Part shown: piece after piece, positions 1-12,198 of the stretch
How positions within the stretch are numbered: position 1 is the first letter of the stretch
How the letters are laid out: each line of letters opens with the position of its first letter
NCBI GenBank assembly: GCA_963680875.1
Contig: OY804589.1
Span: forward strand, 26,214,353-26,278,352
DNA length: 64,000 nt
Direction: 5' to 3'
From: Bathymodiolus brooksi
Lineage: Eukaryota > Mollusca > Bivalvia > Mytilida > Modiolidae
Program-made: the position numbers and the translations under genes
The notes under the pieces: generated by a model
What the model saw: only the letters and a program-made list of their open reading frames with translations
Database searches by the model: none
Told to the model about the DNA's origin: nothing

Positions 1-157
1 GGGCTAGCGACTGGTAAACTTTATCACTTGTGGCTGCGAGTCGAGTGCACCCTTTTTTGTAATTTACAAATCCGGACGCGAACCCATGCCGTATTGGTGA
101 TAGGCTTGTATGAGTTGTTAAATAATCCAACTACCTAACTCATTGAGCCACCCGGGC
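1..157 (-). mobile_element. SINE-B copy, cut by window edge
   Basis: Reading the minus strand, a tRNA-like head (GGCTCAATGAGTTAGGTAG as A box, GGGTTCGCG as B box) is followed by a short body. It matches the plus-strand copies at 1372-1650 and 56670-56990. The 3' tail is outside the window. Confidence 0.75.
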
Positions 158-162
158 CTTCA

Positions 163-366
163 CTGTGATAGACATATCACTCTTCTTAATGATACTGATA
201 TATCTCTTGGTCTGTTTAATTTATTTACTTATTTTGAGTAATAGTAAATAACACTTTAAATGTAAAGGAAAGTTTTAAGATATATCTAATAGACCAAAAG
301 ATATATCTAAATCACCAAGATGAGTGATATTTCTATCACAGTGATTTATCACCCTATATCTCAAAC
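163..366. repeat. Foldback repeat G, copy 1
   Basis: The outer arms (around CACTGTGATAGA and its complement near 350) are inverted copies, and inner arms containing GATATATCT also pair. The same arms recur at 26755-26810 and 27127-27482. It looks like a short non-autonomous foldback element with no coding content. Confidence 0.55.
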
Positions 367-625
367 TGTACTTAGGCCATTAAGTATATATGTGTGTATC
401 AGAGATTAAATATATCATATATAAGTGCAATATTTATCTTTTTTAATCATTTTTGTTGTTACTTTTTGTAGCCCTTTTCATCACAAATTTTTAATTAGCC
501 TTTGTTTTCTCTTGTTTTTTTAACATTTCCTATATTTTTGTTACAATCTTTGTCGTAATCTTTGTCGTACATATATCTGTTTCAAAAGGGAAATAATTAT
601 TTATTTTTATGCAAAATATTTCTTA

Positions 626-1013
626 ATAAACTAATTTTAGAGTCACATGTCATTTTATACGTGTTTTGATTGGTTTAAAAAGTTGAGGTTATTTTCATAT
701 GTACTGAATCTGAAAATAGACGTCGTTCTCAAGGCGTTGCATGCCATTGTCATCAGGCGATTTTCTTTAAATGAGGCACCTTTGGGTTATTTAAATTTAT
801 TTCCGATTATTTGCCTTATTTCGAAAAAATAAATATATTTTTCAATATCATAGCAAAAAAAGTTTGAATTAATTTATAAGTATTGATCGAAATTATTTGT
901 TCGGTTCATTCGAAATAACCTCAATCAGGTTGTACACACCCTTGCGTAACCCGCTACGCCCTGATTGAGGTTATTTCTTCATGAACCGAACAAAAATTGC
1001 AATCAATCCTTAA
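626..1013 (+). repeat. Foldback repeat E, copy 1
   Basis: About 390 bp with a near-perfect hairpin at its right end (about 900-1005; arms around AATAACCTCAATCAGG). An opposite-orientation copy lies at 27876-28257. The 61-residue open frame inside it is not conserved in the second copy, so it is treated as non-coding. Confidence 0.7.
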
Positions 1014-1056
1014 TTGTTTTTCTTGACTGTTGTTGTGAAAATATTGATGATTAGGT

Positions 1057-1308
1057 TTGTGGTGTTTAACACCACTTTCAACAATATTTAAGGTATATCG
1101 TGGCGGTCAGTTTTATTTGTGGAGGAAACTAGAGTACTCCAGAGAAAACCACTGACCTGTCGCAAGTCAATGACAAACTTGATCTCATAATGTTGTATCC
1201 AGTAAACCTTGCCATGAGTGGGATTCCAACTCACAACCTGAGTGGTGATAGGCACTGATTACACAGGTATTTGTAAATCCAACTATCATACGACCATGAC
1301 AGCCCCTT
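1057..1308 (-). mobile_element. SINE-A copy
   Basis: Minus-strand copy of the most abundant SINE here. The head holds the hairpin GTAGTTGGATTTACAACTAC and a B-box-like GAGTTGGAATCCC. The body includes the conserved CACGATATA and AATATTGTTGAAAGTGG blocks and ends GTTAAACACC. It is essentially full length. Confidence 0.8.
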
Positions 1309-1371
1309 GAAAATATTGATACCATATATACCACATTATATATGAGACATAAGTATATACTCATTGCCTTG

Positions 1372-1650
1372 AAAGGGCCCAGATGACTCAATGAGTTAGG
1401 TAGTTGCATTACCTAACAACTCGTACAAGCCTATCACCAATATGACGTGGGTTCGCACCAGGCTTTGTAAATTACAAAAAGGGTGCACTTGACTCGCAGC
1501 CGCAAGTGATAAAGTTTAACAATTGCTTACCCATGGTCAGTGGTTCTCTCCGTGTACTCCGGCTTCTTCCACCACTAAAACTGGTCGCCATGATATAGCT
1601 GAAATATTGCTGAAAGTGACTTTAAACACCAAAAAAAATCAATCATTGCC
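1372..1650 (+). mobile_element. SINE-B copy
   Basis: tRNA-like head with CTCAATGAGTTAGGTAG and GTGGGTTCGCACC, followed by the same 3' half as SINE-A (CCACCACTAAAACTGGTCGCC and GCTGAAATATTGCTGAAAG). The two SINE types therefore share a tail but have different heads. Confidence 0.8.
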
Positions 1651-1697
1651 TTGAACAAGTGAAGCACGAAATGTAACTTGCCACTGACATCTCTAAA

Positions 1698-4435
1698 TCT
1701 ACAGTAATTTGCCTATAGGACACCCAGGACATCTATTCACACATCCTGACTACAGTAATTTACCTATAGGACACCCAGGACATCTATTCACACAACCTGA
1801 CTACAGTAATTTGCCTATAGGACACCCAGGACATATATTCACACATCCTGACTACAGTAATTTACCTATAGGACACCCAGGATATCTATTCACACATCCT
1901 GACTACAATAATTTACCTATAGGACACCCAGGACATCTATTCACACATCCTGACTACAGTAATTTACCTATAGGACACCCAGGATATCTATTCACACATC
2001 CTGACTACAATAATTTACCAATAGGACACCCAGGACATCTATTCACACATCCTGACTTTACAGTAATTTACCTATAGGACACCCAGGACATCTATTCACA
2101 CATCCTGACTTTACAGTAATTTACCTATAGGACACCCAGGACATCTATTCACACATCCTGACTTTACAGTAATTTACCTATAGGACACCCAGGACATCTA
2201 TTCACACATCCTGACTACAGTAATTTACCTATAGGACACCCAGGACATCTATTCATACATCCTGACTACAGTAATTTGCCTATAGGACACCCAGGACATC
2301 TATTCACACATCCTGACTACAGTAATTTACCTATAGGACACCCAGGACATCTATTCACACATCCTGACTACAGTAATTTACCTATAGGACACCCAGGACA
2401 TCTATTCACACATCCTGACTTTACAGTAATTTGCCTATAGGACACCCAGGACATCTATTCACACATCCTGACTCTACATTAATTTGCTTATAGGACACCC
2501 AGTACATCTATTCACACATCCTCACTACAGTAATTTGCCTATAGGACAACCAGGACATCTATTCACACATCCTGACTCTACAGTAATTTGCCTATAGGAC
2601 ACCCAGGACATCTATTCACATATCCTGACTACAGTAATTTGCCTATAGGACACCCAGGACATCTATTCACACATCCTGACTACAGTAATTTACCTATAGG
2701 ACACCCAGGACATCTATTCACACAACCTGACTACAGTAATTTGCCTATAGGACACCCAGGACATATATTCACACATCCTGACTACAGTAATTTACCTATA
2801 GGACACCCAGGATATCTATTCACACATCCTGACTACAATAATTTACCTATAGGACACCCAGGACATCTATTCACACATCCTGACTACAGTAATTTACCTA
2901 TAGGACACCCAGGATATCTATTCACACATCCTGACTACAATAATTTACCAATAGGACACCCAGGACATCTATTCACACATCCTGACTTTACAGTAATTTA
3001 CCTATAGGACACCCAGGACATCTATTCACACATCCTGACTTTACAGTAATTTACCTATAGGACACCCAGGACATCTATTCACACATCCTGACTACAGTAA
3101 TTTACCTATAGGACACCCAGGACATCTATTCATACATCCTGACTACAGTAATTTGCCTATAGGACACCCAGGACATCTATTCACACATCCTGACTACAGT
3201 AATTTACCTATAGGACACCCAGGACATCTATTCACACATCCTGACTACAGTAATTTACCTATAGGACACCCAGGACATCTATTCACACATCCTGACTTTA
3301 CAGTAATTTGCCTATATGACACCCAGGACATCTATTCACACATCCTGACTCTACATTAATTTGCTTATAGGACACCCAGTACATCTATTCACACATCCTC
3401 ACTACAGTAATTTGCCTATAGGACAACCAGGACATCTATTCACACATCCTGACTCTACAGTAATTTGCCTATAGGACACCCAGGACATCTATTCACATAT
3501 CCTGACTACAGTAATTTGCCTATAGGACACCCAGGACATCTATTCACACATCCTGACTACAGTAATTTACCTATAGGACACCCAGGACATCTATTCATAC
3601 ATCCTGACTACAGTAATTTGCCTATAGGACACCCAGGACATCTATTCACACATCCTGACTACAGTAATTTACCTATAGGACACCCAGGACATCTATTCAC
3701 ACATCCTGACTACAGTAATTTACCTATAGGACACCCAGGACATCTATTCACACATCCTGACTTTACAGTAATTTGCCTATAGGACACCCAGGACATCTAT
3801 TCACACATCCTGACTCTACATTAATTTGCTTATAGGACACCCAGTACATCTATTCACACATCCTCACTACAGTAATTTGCCTATAGGACAACCAGGACAT
3901 CTATTCACACATCCTGACTCTACAGTAATTTGCCTATAGGACACCCAGGACATCTATTCACATATCCTGACTACAGTAATTTGCCTATAGGACACCCAGG
4001 ACATCTATTCACACATCCTGACTACAGTAATTTGCCTATAGGACACCCAGGACATCTATTCACACATCCTGACTACAGTAATTTACCTATAGGACACCAA
4101 GGACATCTATTCACACATCCTGACTACAGTAATTTGCCTATAGGACAACCAGGACATCTATTCACACATCCTGACTACAGTAGTTTGCCTATAGGACAAC
4201 CAGGACATCTATTCACACATCCTGACTACAGTAATTTGCCTATAGGACAACCAGGACATCTATTCACACATCCTGACTACAGTAATTTACCTATAGGACA
4301 CCCATGACATCTATTCACACATCCTGACTACAGTAATTTACGAATATGACAACCAGGACATCTATTCACACATCCTGACTTTACAGTAATTTGCCCTTTG
4401 GACACCCAGGACATCTATTCACATATCCTGACAAT
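1698..4435. repeat. 51-bp satellite array with higher-order structure
   Basis: More than 50 tandem copies of a 51-bp unit containing CCTATAGGACACCCAGGACA, with occasional 53-bp units that read gactttacag instead of gactacag. Longer blocks repeat. The segment at 1709-2077 recurs at 2639-3007, and a variant marker (ACTCTACATT) recurs at 2471, 3348 and 3813, giving steps of 877 and 465 bp. Because 51 is a multiple of three the array is open in one frame (a 17-residue repeat). The 53-bp units break that frame and there is no start context, so I do not call a gene. Confidence 0.95.
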
Positions 4436-4521
4436 GGGATCTATGGAATAATTTGACCATGATGTCTATTCACAATGATCTGTGGGGTTTATTTAGTAAA
4501 TTGTCATCAACTGGAAGGTGC

Positions 4522-5131
4522 GCTAATTAGTACCAGATTGCCGAATACCATATTGCCGACTTTTGTTAAAAATGACAAAATTTCATCATATTATTTTTGA
4601 TTTAAAAAAAAATATTGAAGATGTGTACATATTTTATTGAAAGCAGTAATTTTTCGCTCCACAAATTGTCGTTAAATAGCAAATTATTTAGAACGGATTG
4701 ATGATTTCGGTAATCTAAATATGAACTAGTACACAATATCCAAGCAAGGTGATTATGGTAGATTTTAATAAATGATCGGCAATTAATTAACTCCAAACAA
4801 ATTTGGGGCGTATTTACGAAACAAAAAATGTGTATTCTCTCATGTTTATGCTAGTTATTATCCACAGAGCATATGTTTTGGAATTAGTTCTTGGCATCAT
4901 TCATCTTAACAGAAATCATGGTTGTCTGCAGGACTAATCCACCGTATATCCTTTTGAGCTCGAATGCTATAATCTAAACTCCCTGTTATGTCGAACCATT
5001 TCAAAAGAAATATAAATTAGAAGCATTATTCTACTTGCAATAACAATATTTTTCATATGTCGGCAATTTGGGAATCGGCTAATTGGACTCGGCAATTTGG
5101 GATTCGGCAAACTGGGAATCGGCAATTTGAG
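4522..5131. mobile_element. Candidate TTGCCGA inverted-end element
   Basis: The left end has GCTAATTAGTACC and then TTGCCGA twice. The right end (5058-5131) carries the inverse motif TCGGCAA several times along with GGCTAATTGG. That makes subterminal inverted repeats of a roughly 600-bp element. Nothing coding is seen. The rest of the stretch between the satellite and 5412 holds no gene that I recognise. Confidence 0.45.
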
Positions 5132-5412
5132 ATGCTACCGTCGCATGTGCGAAGACAGAAGACGTCTACTTTTTGATCATCACAACAATTTCAGTTTTCT
5201 GTTTATTTTACTGTCTTTAAACAATCCTCAGGGGAGTAAGGTCGTTCCAATAAAATCAAACAACATATTCCTTCAATAATCAGCCTGAAATCATAAAAGA
5301 TCTACTGCAGATACGTAAATTCACTGAAGTCTCCAATGTAAGCAAAGACAAATATGGCGGCAAATATGATTTGACAGCAGATAAGCAGTACGGAGAAAGT
5401 GAGTTCATCTTA

Positions 5413-5676
5413 GGGACCGACCATTTAACTTGGTTTTTTGGTTCGTTCAGAAATTTTTTTCCGGACAACACAAGATTTAGAATATTTATTTTTTTTGTCG
5501 CACAAAGCGCGATTTTTTTCCCCAGAATTTAACATTAGGTTATATGACAAAAACTGAATCAGATAATTTTTTTTTCCTCCACCAAAATCAGAATATTTTT
5601 TTCAGCAACATTGGGAATCAGAATATTTTTTTAGAAAAAAAACATAACCCCCCCCTCAAGTTAAATGGACGTTCCT
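5413..5676. mobile_element. TTA-flanked MITE, copy 1
   Basis: Inverted ends GGGACCGACCATTTAACTTG and, at the right end, AAGTTAAATGGACGTTCCT. It is flanked by TTA at 5410-5412 and 5677-5679. The 3-bp TTA duplication is the PIF/Harbinger type. Copies lie at 7659, 9097 and 28691. The inner sequence carries the repeated block ATTGGGAATCAGAATATTTT. Confidence 0.8.
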
Positions 5677-5922
5677 TTATCACCACATCCTTCATCATTT
5701 ACTCGAATCATGCTGAGCCTAATCATATTCCTGTCTTTGATGTCAGCTGGTCACCTTTTGAGACTTACCCAGTGTCCAGGAGAAAGAACAACTGTTGACA
5801 ATTGTAAATAAAACCAACGTATCAGACGAGGGGATCACCATGGCAAATTTCAGAATATTTATACATCGCATAAATAACATGAGATTACACCTTGGAACAC
5901 AAGCTATACCAACAAATCGTCC

Positions 5923-8900
5923 ATGCTGCTAATAACCACATCAAACGACATAAATCTAAATCCAGGACCAGAATCTACAGTATTTCTCTGTGGCACCTGC
6001 GAGGAACCTGTGACATGGGAAGATAAGGCCATCATGTGTGACACCTGTAACCAGTGGTATCATACCACCTGTCAATCTGTCAACTCGCAAACCTATAACA
6101 TGCTAGCTGATGACAACGCCATAGCTTGGGATTGCCGTATTTGTGACTGCACTAATTACAGCTCAGTCTGCTTTGAACTAATACTATCAACATCAAATTC
6201 ATTCAGTGTCCTGTCTGATACATCACTACACAGTCCACTTCCATATGACCATATTAAACCTGTTCATGCATCCACACCAGAAAGGAAGAAGCAAAATGCA
6301 AACTCATCCAACGTACCACTCGAGATGCTAACGATAAATTTCCAGTCCATCAAATCTAAACAAGAACTAGTTAAATATTTCATTGAGAGCACAAAACCAG
6401 CTATTGTCACAGGAACCTAAACATGGATAGACCCAACAGTCACCGATAACCAAATATTCCCTCCAAACTACAAACTCTACAGGAAGGATCGCAACATGCA
6501 GGGCGGCGGAGTGCTCATAGCAATATCCAATGACATTCTAAGCACACAAGTACCTGAACTTCAAACAGACTGAGATTGTATGGGCTAAGATTAGTCTTGT
6601 TGGTAGGAAAGACATGTATATTGCCTCATACTATAACCCTAAAACATCTATTAATGAGGGTAGCCTTGACGAACTTGGTCTCAGTCTTGAAAGAGCCAAC
6701 ACAATGAAAAATGCCTTTATAGTGGTCGGATTTGACTTCAATCTTCTAGGTTGGAATTGGAAAACCAGAACCCTCAAACCAGATTCAACATACCAGAAAA
6801 ACCACTACAAATTTGGTGACGTGCTGGATGATAATGGTCTCGTGCAACTGGTTGAAGAACCAACAAGAGGTCCAAACACACTAGACTTAGTTGTCACGAA
6901 CAATCCATCACATTTCACTCGCACCCAAGTAATACCCGGGGTATCAGATCATGACATCGTCTTCAGCGAGATAGACACCAAACCATTATCCAGGAAACAA
7001 AAACCAAGACAAATCCCATTGTACAGAAAGGCTAACTGGGAAACCATGAAAGAAGAAATAACTGAAACACATAAAAAGATACAAGAACTGGAAGCCAATG
7101 GTGGAACAGTTGAAGAACTCTGGTTATTGTTCAAAACCAGGCTAAACCAAAGTGTGATAGACCACATCCCTCACAAGACTGCAAAGCAAAAGGATAGTCT
7201 TCCATGGATCACACCAAACATCCGTAAACTCATTCGTCGTCGGGACAGATTGTATAAAAAGAAGAAACAATCAGCTGATCCCAAAATTACATCAAAGTTC
7301 AAAGAAGTGAAGAGAATGATACAGAGGGAGCTCCGTAGAGAATATTGGAAATATATTGAGAGCATCGTAACATCCAAAGAAGACGAAGAAAACTAACACA
7401 GCAGCATGAAACGCTTCTGGACATACATCAAACATAAGAGATCTGAAAGCAGTGGAGTTGCACCCCTTCGTAGTGATGGAATACTACACTATCACCCAGT
7501 AGACCAAGCGAACATCCTGAATAAACAGTTCCAGTCAGGTTTCTCCACCAAAGATACATATAGTCCAGATGAGTTCAACACTCGCTGCAAGATGTGGGGC
7601 CAATATCCCCCTGCAGACGAGCTTGATATCACCGAAAATGGAGTTCTGAAATTACTTAGGGACCGACCATTTAACTTGAAGGGGGGGGGGGGGGGGGTTA
7701 TGGTTTTTTGTGTCGTTCAGAAATTTCTTTCGGACAACACAAGAATTAGAATAATTATTGTTTTTGTCGCGCAAAGCACGAAATTTTTTCAAAAATTAAA
7801 CATTAGGTTATATGACAATACTCTGAATCAGATTATTTTTTTTCCTCCACCAAAATCAGAATATTTTTTTCAGCAACATTGGGAATCAGAATATTTTTGT
7901 AGAAAAAAACCATACCCCCCCCCCCCCCCCCCCCAAGTTAAATGGTCGTTCCCTTACAAGCAAATATCCAAATAAAGCAGCAGGACCAGACGATATAAAA
8001 CCGAAATTACTACAGGAATTAGCGACAGAGATAGCCCCTATCCATACGATCATCTTCAGGAAGTCATTTGATACAGGGGAGGTGCCATCAGACTGGAGAA
8101 ATGACAACGTAAGCCCAGTCTTTAGAAAGGGAGAGAAGTATAAAGCAGAAAACTACCGGCCAATATCACTCACATGTATCTGCTGTAAGCTCCTAGAACA
8201 CATAATTACCAGCCATATTATGAAACATGCTGATCGTCTCAATATTCTCTACCCACTACAACACGGTTTCCGCAGCAAAAGATCATGTGAAACCCAATTA
8301 ATAGAATTTGTGGATGATATCACCAAAAACATGAGTGCAGGAAAACAGACAGACATTCTCATAATGGATTTCTCTAAAGCATTTGATAAGGTCAGCCACA
8401 TTCTACTACTACACAAACTAGAACACTATGGAATCCGAGGGAACATCAACAGGTGGATCGTTAGTTTCCTATACAACCGCACACACGCAGTAGTAGTGGA
8501 TGGAGAGAACTCAATACACATTGATGTAGAGTCAGGAGTACCACAAGGATCAGTACTTGGGCCGTCATTATTCCTGCTTTACATCAACGACATGCCTGTG
8601 GGAATAAAATCTACCGTCCGACTATTCGCTGATGACACAATAGCGTATCTCACCATATCATCTTACAAGGATTCTAACGACTTGCAGAACAATCTAGAAA
8701 AGCTCGCATTATGGGAAACAAAATGGAAAATGTCCTTCCATCCGGACAAATGCAATGTGCTATAAACCATCAGTAGGAAAAATAATACGATACCAACATT
8801 CTACAAATTACATGGACACACTCTCAAAACTGTGGAAAGCGCTAAATACCTAGGCTGCACATTTACATCAGATCTCCGATGGAACGACCATGTCAACAAC

Positions 8901-9095
8901 ATCTGCAATAAAGCAAATAGAACTATCGGATTTCTAAAACGCAACCTGAACATAGGTTCTACCACAGTAAAGCAAAACGCATACAAAGCATTGGTTCGTC
9001 CATTAGTAGAATACGCCAGCCCAGTTTGGGATCCTTACCATCAGACAGAGATCGATTGAATAGAAATGGTCCAAAGAAGAGCAGCAAGATATGTA
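5923..9095 (+). pseudogene. LINE 1 ORF: PHD finger, endonuclease, reverse transcriptase
   Basis: The frame opens with INLNPGP and a Cys-rich PHD-like finger (C-x2-C, CDTCNQWYH, C). An endonuclease follows, with [10 protein letters not shown] and [10 protein letters not shown]; the expected GDFN active-site motif reads GFDFN. The reverse transcriptase (from about 7957) shows PADELDI, NYRPISLTC, MDFSKAFDKV, SGVPQGSVLGPSLF and the catalytic FADD box. Breaks: in-frame stops at 6418-6420, 7394-7396, 8763-8765 and 9057-9059, a frameshift near 6568, and a 295-bp MITE at 7659-7953. Family assignment rests on these motifs. The copy is dead. Confidence 0.88.
7659..7953. mobile_element. TTA-flanked MITE, copy 2, inside LINE 1
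   Basis: The ends are GGGACCGACCATTTAACTTG and its near-inverse, with TTA at 7656-7658 and 7954-7956. The inner ends are long G and C runs. Taking out the element plus one TTA leaves the LINE reading frame uninterrupted across the junction, which fixes the boundaries and dates this insertion after the LINE. Confidence 0.92.
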
Positions 9096-9096
9096 T

Positions 9097-9277
9097 GGGA
9101 ACGACTATTTAGCTTGAAGCGGGGGGGTTATGGTTTTTTTTCTAAAAAAATATTCTGATTCCCAATGTTGCTGAAAAAAATATTCTGATTTTGGTGGAGG
9201 GAAAAAAAATAATCCGAAAAATTTCTGAAAGAAAACAAAAAAACATAACCCCCCCTTCAAGTTAAATGGTCGGTCCC
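9097..9277. mobile_element. TTA-flanked MITE, copy 3, internally deleted
   Basis: Shorter member of the same family (about 181 bp), with ends GGGAACGACTATTTAGCTTG and the inverse of GGGACCGACC. The flanks are TAT and TAA, so the duplication is imperfect. It interrupts the 3' part of LINE 1. Confidence 0.75.
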
Positions 9278-9280
9278 TAA

Positions 9281-9537
9281 GGGTCGTTGTGGTCATGATC
9301 GTATGGTAGTTGGATTTATAACTACCTGTACAATCAGTTGCTATCACCACTAAAGTTGTGAGTTCAAATACCGTTCAGTCGAGGTGTACTCGCTACAACA
9401 TTATGTGATAAAGTTCGTCAGTGACTTGCCACAGGTAGGTGGTTTTCTCTGGGTATTCCGGTTTCCTCCACCAATAAAACTGATCGCCACGATATAACTG
9501 AAATATTGTTGAAAGTGGCGTTAAACACCATAACCCC
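9281..9537 (+). mobile_element. SINE-A copy
   Basis: Full-length plus-strand copy from GGTCGTTGTGGTCATGATCG to GGCGTTAAACACC, directly adjoining MITE copy 3. Confidence 0.8.
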
Positions 9538-9589
9538 TCATCCTCTCCGTTGTATAAAGGAATCTATACTGTATAACCGTTTTATGGTT

Positions 9590-10020
9590 TATTAGATATA
9601 TTCATATTTGAAAGTTACAATTCCTGAATAATGTAATTTTTATTAACACTAAGGTTCTTCTCAATCTAATTAAAATTCTATCTTTGATTGCTCCCGATTA
9701 TGCGCGACAACAAAACCGGAGAGCAATTAAAGATCGAATTTTAATTAGATTGGATTCTCCTCCCTCAGACATAGGTGACATTAGTTAATTTTGGCTAACC
9801 TGTTTAGGTCCTTTGGTTCTCTTGCTCCCAGGAACTTTTAATGTTTTTGTTTTCCAATCTTTCGACTAGGAGTATTATTTCAGAAACATTCCGTCTCTGC
9901 GTAGTTCAAGTCATGTAAGAGTTATGTCCCTTTTTCGGTTATTCCTACATCGTACAGTTATCCCCCTTTTTGGTAAGCATTTCTATATGGTATATCGTTA
10001 GTCGTTTTGTGTTTTAGAGT
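9590..10020 (-). repeat. Dispersed repeat B with nested hairpin
   Basis: Minus-strand copy of the dispersed repeat whose other end carries AACGTAGATATCTA and GGAATAACCTTCATCAGG. A foldback of about 100 bp sits inside it (about 9660-9760; arms TCTAATTAAAATTC and GAATTTTAATTAGA), flanked by TTCTC. Nothing else is recognised up to 10367. Confidence 0.65.
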
Positions 10021-10367
10021 TATCTTAAAAGCGTTTTTCCTTTATACAAAAAAATAGTTCTTCGCCATAACGAACAATACATATTAACATAATTTCCCAA
10101 TTGAACTTATTTAGCAAAGGGACAATTCCTACTCAAAATGTAAATTTGACAATTGGCAAAATCTAAGATAATCATTTGTCCTGACTGATTAAGTAAATCT
10201 GTCGGTATGTGATAGTAATTGTTCTTGTCTGTTATAGATCTTAAGATTCCAAGTTAACTAGTGGTTTAGTGACAAAACGTAATATATATATAATACAAAG
10301 AGAAATGAAATAAATGAGCTGGCTACATGCATTTTTTTTTATAATACATCTAAGACATCCGAAAAAA

Positions 10368-10445
10368 AAATAAAACTGACCGCCACGATACCAGTATAGC
10401 AGAAATATTGTTGAAAGTGGCGTTAAACACAATAACACTAACCCT
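10368..10445 (+). mobile_element. SINE tail fragment
   Basis: Contains only the conserved 3' part: AAAACTGACCGCCACGATA and GTTGAAAGTGGCGTTAAAC. Confidence 0.7.
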
Positions 10446-11393
10446 AAAGCGACAACTCCAGATCAACTAACAATGTGCATACCAATTGACACCTGTCTAG
10501 AAATCCTGTTCATCTATTTATCAAATATGTAATTGATAGAAAAGTCCATCCTCCGGCTTGACAATATTTATCAATTTTCTGAAGAACCCAAGAATACGAA
10601 TACAGTATTGTCTGTATTGTCTGTAAAAAATGAAAATTACAAAAAAAAAGAGAAAAAAAAACCGAATACGTTACTTTTTAGCATAACATAACTCGTATTC
10701 ATCTTTTTGTTGAATACATTGAAATACAACGGTAGATATCTAACTTAGTGCACACGACGAGTTTCTGTGATAACCTTCTTCAGGTACGCTTGTAGTAAAA
10801 AAAAGATTGGAAATCCAAATACTAATATAAAGATATTTTAAGGTTACACGTGCCTGAGCGATATTCTTGGGAACATATTTTGAAAAGGAAATTGAATGGA
10901 AAGGCATTAATAAAATTGGTAATTTGATGTCGGCTAAATAAAGATCATGCTATACCAAAATTTGATGTGATTCAGTTGTATTTCAACAACTTTATGAAGG
11001 GTTCTATCTCCGACATATAGAAACTTAATTTTCTGGACTGAGATGACAGTGCAAATTTGAGAGTAGGAGTTGTCACGTGACTTGTCATTTTACTGTAAGA
11101 TTTTAAGCATGTCATGATATTCTGACACCACGTAGAGGAATTGTATTGTTTCAGAAAACATATAATGTGTTGGAAAGGTTAAAATACAGACGAAGTGGTC
11201 AGGTAGGATAAAGATACAGATTTAGCAGAAAAGAATGGGAGACAACTCCAACAATTACAATATACAGAAGCACTGTCTTTGTTGTTTCCTTGTGTTGTTT
11301 AGGAAAAGGCTCATCATATATGTTAAATGGTTTGAAGTGAATAGTAAATAAATAAATATGAAAGAAATATATATTAAGAGACAATAAAGAAAA
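10446..11393. other. AT-rich stretch, no gene seen
   Basis: Holds a short piece of dispersed repeat B at about 10733-10812 (AGATATCTAACTTAG, TAACCTTCTTCAGG) and simple A runs. The remainder is 3' flank of the peptide gene at 11507. I see nothing else. Confidence 0.6.
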
Positions 11394-11399
11394 TTTATT
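11394..11399 (-). promoter_or_regulatory. Poly(A) signal of CCK-like gene 1
   Basis: AATAAA on the minus strand, about 108 bases after the stop codon at 11507. It is a plausible cleavage signal for the upstream precursor gene. Confidence 0.5.
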
Positions 11400-11506
11400 A
11401 ATGTAATCGTAAAACTACAATCGATATGATATAAAGAATTAAATAAATGAAATTTACATATTTTTCTGAGTATTTTGTTTTAGCAGAATCTTCCACCGAA
11501 TCTATT

Positions 11507-11954
11507 TCACAAGTTCGTGCTTTCTTCCTCGTCGTTCAAGTCAACGTGATCCAAGCTGCGACCGAATCGAGTTTTTGTTAATCCGTAATCGTAATATCGT
11601 TTTCCAAATCGACCACCTCCTAACCAATAATCGATTCCTTTTTCAATGTCTCTTTTACCTGTCGTCTGCTCCTTAGAGGTTGGTACCGCCATTTTTCTTT
11701 TTGTTGCATCGTCTCTCATGGCAACATAGACATGATACGGCATGTGAGCTCTCAAATCAACATTTTGATTGAGATTTGAATGAAATATTTTCCCAATGTC
11801 TTGAGCTCTGCCCGAGTTATCTGATAGATTTCGCAATAGTCTTATTACGCCTCCAAATGAGTTTTTGACGTCTGTTTCGTATCTGGTTGGTAAGACGGAG
11901 GGTGTCGACATCTTGAGATGGAACAGGAGGCAAAATGTGGTGAAAAGTAATCTC
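11507..11954 (-). CDS. CCK/sulfakinin-like neuropeptide precursor 1 (final exon)
   Basis: Precursor of secreted amidated peptides. Counting from the Met at 11911 (134 residues), KR at 86-87 precedes DIEKGIDYWLGGGRF, followed by GKR (amidation plus dibasic cleavage). Then comes YYDYGLTKTRF and a GR. Asp-Tyr before a C-terminal RFamide is the hallmark of CCK/sulfakinin, whose tyrosine is usually sulfated, and GGGRFamide is the form I know from oyster. The Met at 11911 gives no signal peptide. However, the frame stays open upstream for 14 codons and reads RLLFTTFCLLFHLK up to a splice acceptor at 11955-11956, so the true start lies in an upstream exon. The exon begins one base into a codon's third position, so the ATG could even be split AT|G. 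That last point is inference. Confidence 0.85.
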
Positions 11955-11985
11955 CTAAATAGATAAATAAATAAAGAGAAATTAT
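11955..11985 (-). other. 3' splice site of CCK-like gene 1
   Basis: On the minus strand a T-rich tract (TCTTTATTTATTTATCTATTTAG) leads directly into the exon at 11954. Its upstream part adjoins a SINE-D copy, so the SINE lies in the intron close to the acceptor. Confidence 0.7.
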
Positions 11986-11994
11986 GTGAGAGTG

Positions 11995-12198
11995 AGTGAG
12001 TGATTGTTGCTTATCGACAACTCAGCAATTTTTAGCTATGCAATGGCGAGAACAAGTTAATTGTCAATGAGATGATGACGAGGTCCGCTTTATTGCCAGT
12101 CCAAGACGCTTAGTTGAATTTTTAGAGTGCTAGCTCACTGAAACTACAGTCCGCGGATAGACATGTCGCCCCACTCGGACACATTATCCTGATTCTAA
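11995..12198 (-). mobile_element. SINE-D copy (3' part)
   Basis: Contains GTTGCTTATCGACAACTCAG, the GACATGTCGCCCCACTCGG block and the GGTCCGCTTT block shared with copies at 21167, 41993, 45893 and 52552. The tRNA-like head is missing. Confidence 0.7.

Larger units (their letters stand above)
5800..9096 (+). mobile_element. LINE 1, decayed Jockey/CR1-like retrotransposon
   Basis: Non-LTR retrotransposon body. It has a PHD-type zinc finger, an APE-type endonuclease and a reverse transcriptase in order, broken by stops and by a nested MITE. The 5' boundary is not certain. The 3' end is lost at about 9096, where another MITE begins and a SINE follows. The coding parts are described under the pseudogene entry. 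Confidence 0.85.

Noticed and set aside
1709..4307. Open frames of 105-139 residues made of a repeating 17-residue unit (LPIGHPGHLFTHPDYSN)
   Set aside because: They are a consequence of a 51-bp satellite whose unit lacks stops. Frames are broken by 53-bp units and there is no signal peptide, splice context or unique sequence.
9105..9350. Minus frame containing FFPPPKSEYFF
   Set aside because: Same phrase appears in every copy of the TTA-flanked MITE (also 7406-7975 and 28743-28985). It comes from non-coding MITE sequence.
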